Source: Pseudomonadota bacterium | Lineage (GTDB): Bacteria; Desulfobacterota; BSN033; G020346125 | Length of the DNA: 5,110 nt | Assembly: GCA_030673585.1 (NCBI GenBank) | Contig: DAOVIU010000140.1 | Span: forward strand, 1 to 5,110 | Reading direction: 5' to 3' | Notes under the pieces: model-generated | The model's input: only the letters and a program-made list of their open reading frames with translations | What the model was told of the DNA's origin: nothing | Database searches by the model: none | Translations under genes and position numbers: made by a program | In this document: one piece after another, positions 1-5,110 of the stretch | Layout: every line of letters begins with the position of its first letter | Position numbering within the stretch: the first letter of the stretch is position 1

Positions 1-1353
1 GCATTCTTCCAGGTTCTCCACCCGGGCCAAACGTACCCAAGGAACCTCTTTATCGTAGGTGGGGGATTCGGGCTCGTGCATGGGTTGAAAAGGGAACTTC
101 AACGCCGCCCTCATGTAAAAATCCTGGAGGATTTCTGCGTTTCCCGTCTGCTCAAGGACCGGGGAGAGCTCGTAGGGGCGTTTGGCTTACATATGCGAGA
201 TGGGCGCTTTTACGCTATCCGGTCGAAATCGATTGTGCTGGCTTGCGGGGGTTATGAAGAACTCTGGGGAAACACCGACACACCGCCTGATACAACGGGA
301 GATGGAATTTTCCTGGGATTTCAGTCGGGGGCTGATCTCATTGACCTGGAAATGGCCCAGTACTATCCGACCGTGATCGCCCATCCCGAGTCCCTGAGCG
401 GAGTACTGATCTCATACGAGGTGTGTCTTGAACCAAGGTATCTCGATTTCCGATTGGTGAACAATGAGGGAAGGGAATTTCTACCGGAAGGCCCCCTTCC
501 TGTTCGGGATACCCTGATGCGGCTTATGTTAACAGAGATTGAGGAAGGACGTGGAACGGAACATCGTGCCGTCTACGTGGATCCCAACCGATCATCAAAA
601 TCCCATGGAGAAATTGACCGAATAATTCATGAGGTCCTGAAGGGTCCGGACAGAAATCTCCGAAAGTTAGGAGTTGATATTCGGAAAAACCGCATTGAAG
701 TCCGTCCCGCTGTGCACTACACGCTTGGCGGCATTCGCATCAATGAGAAAACGGAGACGTCAGTCCCGGGACTATTCGCCGCGGGAGAAAATGCCAGCAA
801 CGTCCACGGTGCTAACCGGATTTCGGGAAACGCGCTGTCAGAGACCCAGGTTTTCGGGACGAGAGCGGGAAGATACGCATCCGACTATTCCAGGGGGAAA
901 CCCCATGGTTCTCTCCCGGCAGGAGAAATCAGAGGGGAAATTCAGAGATGGAATGAATTTAGGCGAAAGAAAGGGGATGGGATTCGCCCATTGATTCTCA
1001 GAAAAGAATTGAAGGGGGTCATGGATCGGTACCTGGGGCCGAACCGAAACGGGGAGGGAATGGAGGGGGCCCTTCAAAAGGTTTTGGATCTCAAAGAAAA
1101 TGACCTTCCCCAGGTGGAGGTGACTGGCGACAGAATATTCAACGTTGATTGGCGCACTGCCGTTGAGGTTTCAATGACCTTGACCTTAGCAGAGCTGGTG
1201 ATTCGGTCAGCGTTGATGAGAAAGGAGACTCGTGGTCACCATTTCCGTCCTGACTTCCCGGAGACGTTGGAGATGCCCCAGCACACGCTCGTCAGGAAAA
1301 AAGAGCATGAAATAGAGGTGGCCTATACCCCGGTCAGAAGGCTTAAACCGTAG
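1..1353 (+). CDS. Fumarate reductase/succinate dehydrogenase-type FAD flavoprotein, 5'-truncated by window edge
   Basis: The frame is open from base 1, so the GTG at 76 is internal and the gene begins upstream. The visible part is 450 residues; families of this type are usually 550-600, so the N-terminal Rossmann GxGxxG and any flavinylated His are out of view. Numbering from the GTG at 76, landmarks are TTGDG (73-77), VRDTLMRLMLTEIEEGRG with Arg144, the HYTLGG block with His214, GLFAAGE (232-238), HGANR with Arg248, and the C-terminal RKETRGHHFRPDFPE. Arg144, His214 and Arg248 match the dicarboxylate-binding and proton-transfer residues of SdhA/FrdA by motif alignment. The usual QxHPT reads QYYPT (Tyr97), losing the substrate-contacting His. 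The downstream 2Fe-2S gene supports a complex II-like redox role. The substrate may be fumarate/succinate or another unsaturated acid. L-aspartate oxidase, tricarballylate dehydrogenase and the CoM/CoB fumarate reductase A subunit are alternatives. The family is sure; the substrate is not. Confidence 0.9.
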   Translation, partial: AFFQVLHPGQTYPRNLFIVGGGFGLVHGLKRELQRRPHVKILEDFCVSRLLKDRGELVGAFGLHMRDGRFYAIRSKSIVLACGGYEELWGNTDTPPDTTGDGIFLGFQSGADLIDLEMAQYYPTVIAHPESLSGVLISYEVCLEPRYLDFRLVNNEGREFLPEGPLPVRDTLMRLMLTEIEEGRGTEHRAVYVDPNRSSKSHGEIDRIIHEVLKGPDRNLRKLGVDIRKNRIEVRPAVHYTLGGIRINEKTETSVPGLFAAGENASNVHGANRISGNALSETQVFGTRAGRYASDYSRGKPHGSLPAGEIRGEIQRWNEFRRKKGDGIRPLILRKELKGVMDRYLGPNRNGEGMEGALQKVLDLKENDLPQVEVTGDRIFNVDWRTAVEVSMTLTLAELVIRSALMRKETRGHHFRPDFPETLEMPQHTLVRKKEHEIEVAYTPVRRLKP

Positions 1354-1363
1354 GGAGAGGGCG

Positions 1364-1681
1364 ATGGCGGAGAAAGTCATTCACGCGAAGATTTTCAGGT
1401 ATTCACCTGAGGAAAGGGTAAAAAGAGTCGACACCTTCAAGGTCCCCTACAGTCGCGGAATGACTTTTCAAACCATGCTTCGATACATTTATGAACATAG
1501 GGATCCCACGTTGGCATTCAGGGATTATCGCTGCGGCCAGGGAATTTGTAATACTTGCAGTATTAAAGTCAATGGCAAAATTGTACGGTCGTGTGAGAAA
1601 GCGGTTCGGGAAGGGGAGGAAGTACTCCTCGAGCCGGCAAACGATCGAATCATCAAGGATCTGGTAGTTGAGCTGGATTGA
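1364..1681 (+). CDS. Stand-alone 2Fe-2S protein, equal to the N-terminal domain of SdhB/FrdB
   Basis: This 105-residue protein follows the SdhB/FrdB N-terminal domain from end to end: a first strand HAKIFRYSPE (7-16), VPYSRGMTFQTMLRYIYE (27-44), DPTLAFRDYRCGQGICNTC (47-65), NGKIVRSCEKA (70-80) and a closing IKDLVVELD (97-105). Cys57, Cys62, Cys65 and Cys77 are the four 2Fe-2S ligands. Full SdhB is about 230-250 residues and continues with a ferredoxin domain carrying 4Fe-4S and 3Fe-4S clusters. Here the stop comes right at the domain boundary, and I could not find the second domain in any frame downstream, so it looks like a true single-domain protein and not a recent frameshift. ATG 1364 lies 10 bases after the flavoprotein stop. 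GGGAG/GGAGAGG starts at the last base of that stop codon, indicating translational coupling. It probably passes electrons to or from the flavoprotein in the cytoplasm; this role is inferred from order and family. Confidence 0.88.
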   Translation: MAEKVIHAKIFRYSPEERVKRVDTFKVPYSRGMTFQTMLRYIYEHRDPTLAFRDYRCGQGICNTCSIKVNGKIVRSCEKAVREGEEVLLEPANDRIIKDLVVELD

Positions 1682-1867
1682 AGTTACAAGTTTCCTCACT
1701 TTTAGGAGAACACCATTGTCCCTTCGCTTCAATGTTTCCGAAGTGACCCTTTCGGGGTTCGCAGGCGCGGAATACTTACCCCTTCCTGCTCACACTCGAT
1801 GGGTGCCCCACTTCTCCAACAGATTGCGCTCATGGACAACGGTGGTCTCTTACGAAAAGCGGAATCT

Positions 1868-1897
1868 GTGACATTTTCCAAAGGTTACAGAGATATT
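1868..1897 (+). promoter_or_regulatory. Possible promoter for the threonine aldolase gene
   Basis: GTGACA at 1868-1873 (5 of 6 to TTGACA) is followed after 18 bases by GATATT at 1892-1897 (4 of 6 to TATAAT). A start near 1904 would give a short leader with the Shine-Dalgarno site at 1914. The 243-base gap after the 2Fe-2S gene makes a separate promoter plausible, but the match is weak and untested. I see nothing else recognisable in 1682-1924. Confidence 0.2.
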
Positions 1898-1913
1898 GCT
1901 GATAAAATTCAAT

Positions 1914-1927
1914 GGAGGGAGAAAGTG
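1914..1927 (+). promoter_or_regulatory. Ribosome binding site and GTG start that set the threonine aldolase N-terminus
   Basis: GGAGG at 1914-1918 stands 6 bases before the GTG at 1925. Starting there gives MARIVDLRSDT, the usual N-terminus of L-threonine aldolases. The in-frame ATG at 1799 has no such site and would add 42 residues without family resemblance. Confidence 0.75.
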
Positions 1928-2965
1928 GCGAGGATTGTGGATTTGAGAAGCGATACGGTCACGCAACCGACAAAGGAGATGCGTGAAGCCATGGGAAATG
2001 CGGTTGTGGGTGATGACTATTATCGAGAGGACCCAACTGTGGCTGAGCTTGAGGAATTGGCAGCGGCAAAGCTTGGCAAGGAGGCCGGTTTGTTTGTCGC
2101 CAGTGGGACTATGGGCAACTTGGTCTCAATACTGACGCACACCCAGAGGGGGGATGCAATCATTCTCGAGGGCGAGGCGCATGTTTATCGATGTGAGACC
2201 GCACATCTCGCCGCCGTTGCTGGCGTCATGCCCAAGAGAGTGAAGGGGAATAAGGGGGTTTTGGATCCGACAGATGTAGAGGAGGCGATATTTGCCGAGG
2301 GGGTTCTCTACCCCAGGACGCGCCTCCTGTGTGTGGAGAATACGCATAATGCGGCTGGCGGAACCTGCATTACACCTGCACGGATGAGCGCCTTCAGAAA
2401 GATAGCAGATACTCATGATCTGGCCATCCATGTGGACGGCGCGAGGATATTCAGCGCCGCTGTGGCCCTCGGTGTGGATCCCCAGGAACTTGTTAAGGAC
2501 GCTGATTCTGCAACCTTTTGCCTATCCAAGAATCTCGCGTGTCCCTTTGGTTCCCTTATCGTTGGGGACAGGGAATTCATCGAACGCGCCAGAAGAAACA
2601 GACAGATGGTCGGCGGTGGTATGAGACAGGCGGGGATTATGGCTGCCGCGGGAATTGTGGCATTGCGAACTATGATAGATAGGCTCTCAGAGGACCATGC
2701 CAATGCCAAGGTGCTTGCTGAGGGGCTTTTCGAGCTTGGGCTCGAGATTGACATGGAGGCGGTTCAGACCAATATGGTTTTTCTCGAGGTGCCCTCGGAA
2801 ATGATGGTAGCGAAGGAGTTTGTGCAAGATTTGGGTGATTTGGGCGTACGGGTGAATCCACCGGCTGGGCGGCGGGTTAGGATGGTGACACACTACGGAA
2901 TCACCCGTGAGGACGTTGAGTATACAATACAGGCCGTCAGAAATGTTATCGGGGGACGGGAGTAA
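1925..2965 (+). CDS. ltaE: Low-specificity L-threonine aldolase (PLP, fold type I)
   Basis: Cleaves L-threonine or L-allo-threonine to glycine and acetaldehyde, and often other beta-hydroxy amino acids; cytosolic and PLP-dependent. From the GTG start it is 346 residues, normal for the family. Visible family blocks are VDLRSDTVTQPT (5-16), a GDDYYREDPT segment (29-38), ASGTMGN (59-65), His86 in the EGEAHVY block that stacks on PLP, HVDGAR (169-174, with Asp171 for the pyridine nitrogen and Arg174), the Schiff-base lysine Lys202 in CLSKNLACPFGS, GGGMRQAG (230-237), and VRMVTH near the end with Arg319 as the likely carboxylate-binding Arg. All expected catalytic residues are present. The annotated-looking ATG at 1799 is rejected as start. 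The gene follows the 2Fe-2S gene after 243 bases, so co-transcription is uncertain. The family is very secure; threonine versus allo-threonine preference cannot be read from sequence. Confidence 0.95.
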   Translation: MARIVDLRSDTVTQPTKEMREAMGNAVVGDDYYREDPTVAELEELAAAKLGKEAGLFVASGTMGNLVSILTHTQRGDAIILEGEAHVYRCETAHLAAVAGVMPKRVKGNKGVLDPTDVEEAIFAEGVLYPRTRLLCVENTHNAAGGTCITPARMSAFRKIADTHDLAIHVDGARIFSAAVALGVDPQELVKDADSATFCLSKNLACPFGSLIVGDREFIERARRNRQMVGGGMRQAGIMAAAGIVALRTMIDRLSEDHANAKVLAEGLFELGLEIDMEAVQTNMVFLEVPSEMMVAKEFVQDLGDLGVRVNPPAGRRVRMVTHYGITREDVEYTIQAVRNVIGGRE

Positions 2966-2974
2966 GGTCCCGTC
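2955..2974 (+). other. Hairpin straddling the threonine aldolase stop codon
   Basis: GACGGGA (2955-2961) and TCCCGTC (2968-2974) form a perfect 7-bp stem around a 6-base loop that contains most of the TAA stop (2963-2965). No T-tract follows, so it is not a standard intrinsic terminator; it could protect the 3' end or help termination together with the next hairpin. Confidence 0.4.
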
Positions 2975-2983
2975 GGCGCATAT

Positions 2984-3029
2984 CGCCCCCCCCTCTTGGT
3001 TCGGGAAGAGTTGTTCTTTTTGGGGCGGA
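2984..3029 (+). terminator. Candidate terminator downstream of threonine aldolase
   Basis: CTCTT (2993-2997) pairs with AAGAG (3006-3010) and is followed by the T-rich TTGTTCTTTTT (3011-3021), the layout of an intrinsic terminator, although the stem is short and GC-poor. A wider pair, CGCCCC (2984-2989) with GGGGCG (3022-3027), could close a larger structure that would compete by hiding the T-tract. A run of eight C at 2986-2993 is part of it. Confidence 0.35.
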
Positions 3030-3087
3030 TCTTAGGCCGCTACTAAATACGTTTTGATTCAATTTCAAATGGCAGGGGGTGTGAAAC

Positions 3088-3612
3088 ATGAAGGCTGCGA
3101 TCATTTACTGGTCGAAGACGGGAAATACCGAGAAGGTGGCCCTCGCCATCAAAGAAGGTTTGGAGGAGGCTGGACACGAAGTCTTCTTCAAGAGGACGGA
3201 GGAAGCAGGGGATATTGATTTTTTCGATTATGATTTGGTCTGTATCGGGTTTCCATCGTATCAATGGCACCCTCCTGAGCCAGTGGAAACGTTTTTGAAA
3301 AGCAGGTTCAGCACGTATCGCGAGCGTGGATACATTAAGTTAAGCGCCCCGAAGATTCCGGGAAAGAATGCGCTGGTTTTCTGTACATATTCCGGCCCTC
3401 ATACGGGAATCAACGAGGCAATTCCCGCGGGGAAGTATGTCGGACAGTTCTTTGAGCACCTCGGTTTCACCGTATTGGATGAGTGGTACGTTTTGAGCGA
3501 GTTTCAAGGCTCAGAGGAAAACAGCACGAAGGGGAGAATGGGGGATATCAGGGGATTGCCCAGTGAGGAAGACCTGAAAAAGGTGAAACAGGATGCCTCG
3601 AACCTTGTGTAG
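3088..3612 (+). CDS. Flavodoxin-family FMN protein
   Basis: This 174-residue single-domain protein has the flavodoxin fold pattern. The first strand AAIIYW leads into the FMN phosphate-binding loop SKTGNT (9-14), followed by a helix VALAIKEGLEEAGHEV. The next hydrophobic strand YDLVCIGFPSYQWHPPEPV contains the usual loop contacting the isoalloxazine ring. ALVFCTYSG then leads into a GKYVGQFFEHLGF helix typical of this family. Such proteins carry one or two electrons between redox enzymes or act as small quinone/FMN reductases; which applies here cannot be told. There is no signal peptide or membrane segment, so it is cytosolic. AGGGGG at 3074-3079, 8 bases before the ATG, supports the start. 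It lies 122 bases after the threonine aldolase, beyond a candidate terminator, and converges with the class II aldolase gene, 35 bases away. The residual helix at the C-terminus (SEEDLKKVKQDASNL) is unremarkable. Confidence 0.88.
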   Translation: MKAAIIYWSKTGNTEKVALAIKEGLEEAGHEVFFKRTEEAGDIDFFDYDLVCIGFPSYQWHPPEPVETFLKSRFSTYRERGYIKLSAPKIPGKNALVFCTYSGPHTGINEAIPAGKYVGQFFEHLGFTVLDEWYVLSEFQGSEENSTKGRMGDIRGLPSEEDLKKVKQDASNLV

Positions 3613-3638
3613 CCTTTAGATGAAGAGTCGAAGGAATC

Positions 3639-3683
3639 GGCCGCAGGTCACTTAAGCATAAGGTTTCTCAACTTCTTGCGGCC
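3639..3683 (+). terminator. Possible terminator of the flavodoxin gene, overlapping the 3' end of the aldolase gene
   Basis: GGCCGCA (3639-3645) and TGCGGCC (3677-3683) are perfect inverted repeats, with ATTAATTTTT just after on the + strand. The 31-base loop is long for an intrinsic terminator, though it holds a small nested hairpin CTTA/TAAG (3651-3662). The second arm lies in the aldolase coding region, so it would serve only rightward transcription. Chance occurrence is possible. Confidence 0.3.
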
Positions 3684-4289
3684 ATTAATTTTTCGCCTAC
3701 CAAGTAGCTTCAAGTGAGTATCCACGACGAGATCGCAGGTTCTATCGAGGTCGGGACCTATGGCGACATACCCATGGTTCTTCAACACGATTATTCGCTC
3801 CGCCCGCCGGAATGTTGCGATGGCCATGCGCGCAAGCTCGATGGTGCCGTAGGGTTCTTCGCGTTCCGATTCCTCCACCGCACCCGCCAGTAACTCGGGA
3901 CAAGTCGTGAATTCGTCGTGGGCGTGAATAATAGCCTGAGCTTCCGGGCGATCCCGATAGATGAGCCAGTGCATGATCGACTCGGAGGAGGGCTCCAGAT
4001 TTCCGCGGTAAAGGACGCGTTCAGCCTCCACGTCGCATCGCTCCACGAGGATCAACTCTTTTTTCTCGATGCCTCCCAGGTTAGAGCCCGAGGCTGATAT
4101 GAAGAACCCCTCTCCGAACCGGACGCTCACATTGCCCGCGTTGGCCGGAGTCATATCGTGAGCCTTGAGGCGGTCGCAGGTGCGCTTGAACACCAAGTAG
4201 AGGCCCGCCGCTTTGGGGGGTAGCCTGTCAGACCGTTGGATGGGTTGGAATTTCACGCCTACATAGCCGTCAAGAAGGCGTTTATTCAT
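3648..4289 (-). CDS. Class II aldolase/adducin-family (AraD-like) zinc aldolase
   Basis: The 213-residue length suits the fuculose-phosphate aldolase/ribulose-5-phosphate 4-epimerase superfamily. Motifs in order: NAGNVSVR (50-57), in the place of the TSGNLSVR phosphate-binding loop; FFISASGSNLGGI (62-74), matching the ITPSG loop; PSSE (100-103) with Glu103 as the likely catalytic acid; HAH (His122, His124); and LKNHG (His172). The three His form the zinc site, so the active centre appears intact. Such enzymes make or cleave dihydroxyacetone-phosphate or lactaldehyde/pyruvate-type adducts, or act as epimerases, decarboxylases or methylthioribulose-phosphate dehydratases, so the substrate is open. 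The start is ATG 4289, with GGAGGGG (4298-4304, minus strand) 8 bases before it. The N-terminal 25 residues before the conserved fold are a variable extension. It is transcribed towards the flavodoxin gene and is preceded by a palindromic site that may control it. Confidence 0.9.
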   Translation of the reverse strand: MNKRLLDGYVGVKFQPIQRSDRLPPKAAGLYLVFKRTCDRLKAHDMTPANAGNVSVRFGEGFFISASGSNLGGIEKKELILVERCDVEAERVLYRGNLEPSSESIMHWLIYRDRPEAQAIIHAHDEFTTCPELLAGAVEESEREEPYGTIELARMAIATFRRAERIIVLKNHGYVAIGPDLDRTCDLVVDTHLKLLGRRKINGRKKLRNLMLK

Positions 4290-4318
4290 CAGACTTTCCC
4301 CTCCGCCTTGTTACACGT

Positions 4319-4336
4319 TACGTTCCATGGGACGTA
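4319..4336. promoter_or_regulatory. 18-base near-perfect palindrome, candidate operator of the aldolase gene
   Basis: TACGTTCCATGGGACGTA has half-sites of nine bases matching at eight of nine (the pair 4324/4331 differs). It lies 29 bases upstream of the aldolase start codon, just outside its Shine-Dalgarno site. A weak -10-like TTCAAT on the minus strand (4336-4341) abuts it, which would put the transcription start inside the palindrome, as for a repressor operator. Length and symmetry suit a dimeric helix-turn-helix regulator; no regulator gene is in the window. Confidence 0.4.
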
Positions 4337-4530
4337 TTGAACAAATCTGGAGAATTTTTCCAAAGACGATCCTGAGCTGTTTTAAAGAATAAAATAAGGC
4401 AAGAAGATTTCTGAGAGGTCAAATCGTTGGAATCAAAAAATGCAGAATTCTAACTCAAATAGATACAATCAGTCATTGGTTAAAGGTAGTTAATTCATTT
4501 TGTATAAACCGAACCTTTCACTGCATACCA

Positions 4531-5110
4531 TCACTTCAACCCCGCCTTGCGGAGAGCCGTAACAAGGCGGTCAGAATCGGCTTGATTCTTATAGCTGTGG
4601 GGCGTAGCCCCTTGCTCAAGGGAGAACTTGGGGTTTATTCTGAGGACTTCTGCAGCCTCAGCACGGGCCTCCTCCTGCCGTCCCAGCTCACTATAACTGG
4701 CAGCCAAGTAAACGTGGGGAACCCAAAAGTCAGGATTGCGGTTGAGAGCTCTCTTGAGCGTTTCAATCGCCTCCTCATGCTGTCCCGCCAAGAAATAGGC
4801 GTGGCCTAAGAACCAGAAGGTCCAGAATGATTGCTCGGGGTCGAGGCGCATCGCCTTTTTCAAATACTCAATGGCCTCCTGCGGCCTCCCAGCCCAAGAC
4901 AGAACATCTCCCAATCCTACCAAAACCATAGGATAGTTGGCATTGAGGTCGATCGCCCTCTCAAACACGGCGATGGCCTTCTCATACTTTTCTTTAAATA
5001 GATAGACATGGCCCACCAAGCAGTAGCCTCCGCCCGAAGAGTCATCCAAAGCTATCGCCTTTTGACCAATTTCATAGGCCTGCTCGAGAATATGTGGACC
5101 TCGGTTCCAC
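4531..5110 (-). CDS. TPR-repeat protein, C-terminal part; probably the tail of an adenylate cyclase-TPR protein
   Basis: The frame is open to the window edge, so this is the last 192 residues of a longer protein. A TTG at 5049 and other inner codons are not real starts. Counting from the first whole codon in view (base 5109), it shows the end of one tetratricopeptide repeat (about 5-23) and four further ones (about 25-58, 59-92, 95-127 and 129-162). Each has the W/L-G-Y-A-F-P spacing, as in LGHAYFLAGQHEEAIETLKRAL, and ends in LDP/LNAN/RNP/INP turns. A 30-residue tail SLEQGATPHSYKNQADSDRLVTALRKAGLK follows. That tail (a YK-x-x-AD...L...LRKAGL pattern after INPKFSLE) is typical of bacterial proteins with an N-terminal class III adenylate/guanylate cyclase domain and C-terminal TPRs. 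The TPRs mediate protein contacts; the cyclase assignment is inference since that domain is not in view. It is separated from the class II aldolase by 241 AT-rich bases, so it is probably a separate unit. Confidence 0.85.
   Translation of the reverse strand, partial: WNRGPHILEQAYEIGQKAIALDDSSGGGYCLVGHVYLFKEKYEKAIAVFERAIDLNANYPMVLVGLGDVLSWAGRPQEAIEYLKKAMRLDPEQSFWTFWFLGHAYFLAGQHEEAIETLKRALNRNPDFWVPHVYLAASYSELGRQEEARAEAAEVLRINPKFSLEQGATPHSYKNQADSDRLVTALRKAGLK

Noticed and set aside
1403..1732. 109-codon open frame on the minus strand across the 2Fe-2S gene
   Set aside because: It is antisense to a gene with clear family motifs and shows no recognisable domain of its own.
1746..1758. Small hairpin ACCC/GGGT as a terminator after the 2Fe-2S gene
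   Set aside because: The stem is only four pairs and no T-tract follows.
1799..1924. An in-frame ATG at 1799 would extend the threonine aldolase by 42 residues
   Set aside because: The extension does not resemble the family, there is no good ribosome binding site before 1799, and the GTG at 1925 has GGAGG at ideal spacing and gives the standard N-terminus.
1682..1924. A possible remnant of the missing SdhB C-terminal domain after a frameshift
   Set aside because: None of the three + frames shows the cysteine-rich CxxCxxC pattern or other SdhB C-terminal motifs; the stop falls at a natural domain boundary.
2413..2754. 113-codon open frame on the minus strand inside the threonine aldolase
   Set aside because: It is a low-complexity Ser/Pro/Ala-rich shadow of the aldolase reading frame, with no family features.
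4393..4422. TTGACC (4417-4422) and CTTATT (4393-4398), minus strand, as a promoter for the class II aldolase
   Set aside because: The -35 is good, but the -10 matches only three of six and the leader would exceed 90 bases; not strong enough to list.
4480..4508. TTAAAG-17 bases-TATAAA, promoter-like on the + strand
   Set aside because: It points into the antisense strand of the TPR gene with no rightward gene after it, and the -35 match is poor; it is expected by chance in AT-rich sequence.
5047..5049. TTG as the start of the TPR protein
   Set aside because: The reading frame stays open with TPR-like sequence to the window edge, so this codon is internal.

Overview
The window is ordinary bacterial chromosome of roughly balanced GC content: compact genes, good Shine-Dalgarno sites, short spacers. 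I see no rRNA, tRNA, CRISPR array or insertion sequence. The gene set (a fumarate-reductase-like flavoprotein with a ferredoxin-like partner, a flavodoxin, two unrelated aldolases and a TPR protein of the cyclase-associated type) suggests an uncultivated, metabolically versatile and perhaps anaerobic or microaerophilic bacterium, for instance of a Desulfobacterota-, Tectomicrobia- or Chloroflexota-like lineage. That placement is an impression from gene content and is weak.

Layout. Positions 1-1353 (+) hold the C-terminal three quarters or so of a complex II-type FAD flavoprotein whose start lies outside the window. Ten bases later, 1364-1681 (+), is a 105-residue protein that corresponds to only the N-terminal 2Fe-2S domain of SdhB/FrdB. 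After a 243-base spacer, 1925-2965 (+) encodes a low-specificity L-threonine aldolase, with a GTG start chosen from its Shine-Dalgarno site and the family N-terminus. It is followed by hairpins that may end the transcript. Positions 3088-3612 (+) encode a flavodoxin-family protein. On the opposite strand, converging on the flavodoxin, 3648-4289 (-) encodes a zinc-dependent class II (AraD/fuculose aldolase-like) aldolase, with an 18-base near-perfect palindrome just upstream as a candidate operator. An AT-rich spacer (4290-4530) separates it from the C-terminal TPR region of a larger protein (4531-5110, -), whose start also lies outside the window.

How they may work together. The flavoprotein and 2Fe-2S protein are almost certainly one translationally coupled unit: a reduced, soluble-looking complex II relative with no 3Fe-4S/4Fe-4S domain and no membrane anchor in view. 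The flavodoxin is a possible low-potential partner, but nothing in the sequence proves that. The two aldolases both cleave or form C-C bonds next to a hydroxyl group. They could belong to catabolism of hydroxy-amino acids or sugar phosphates, but they lie on opposite strands and are probably separate units. The most unusual element is the flavoprotein/single-domain 2Fe-2S pair, in which the flavoprotein also carries Tyr where the usual active-site HPT histidine should be. I found no convincing wholly new system.
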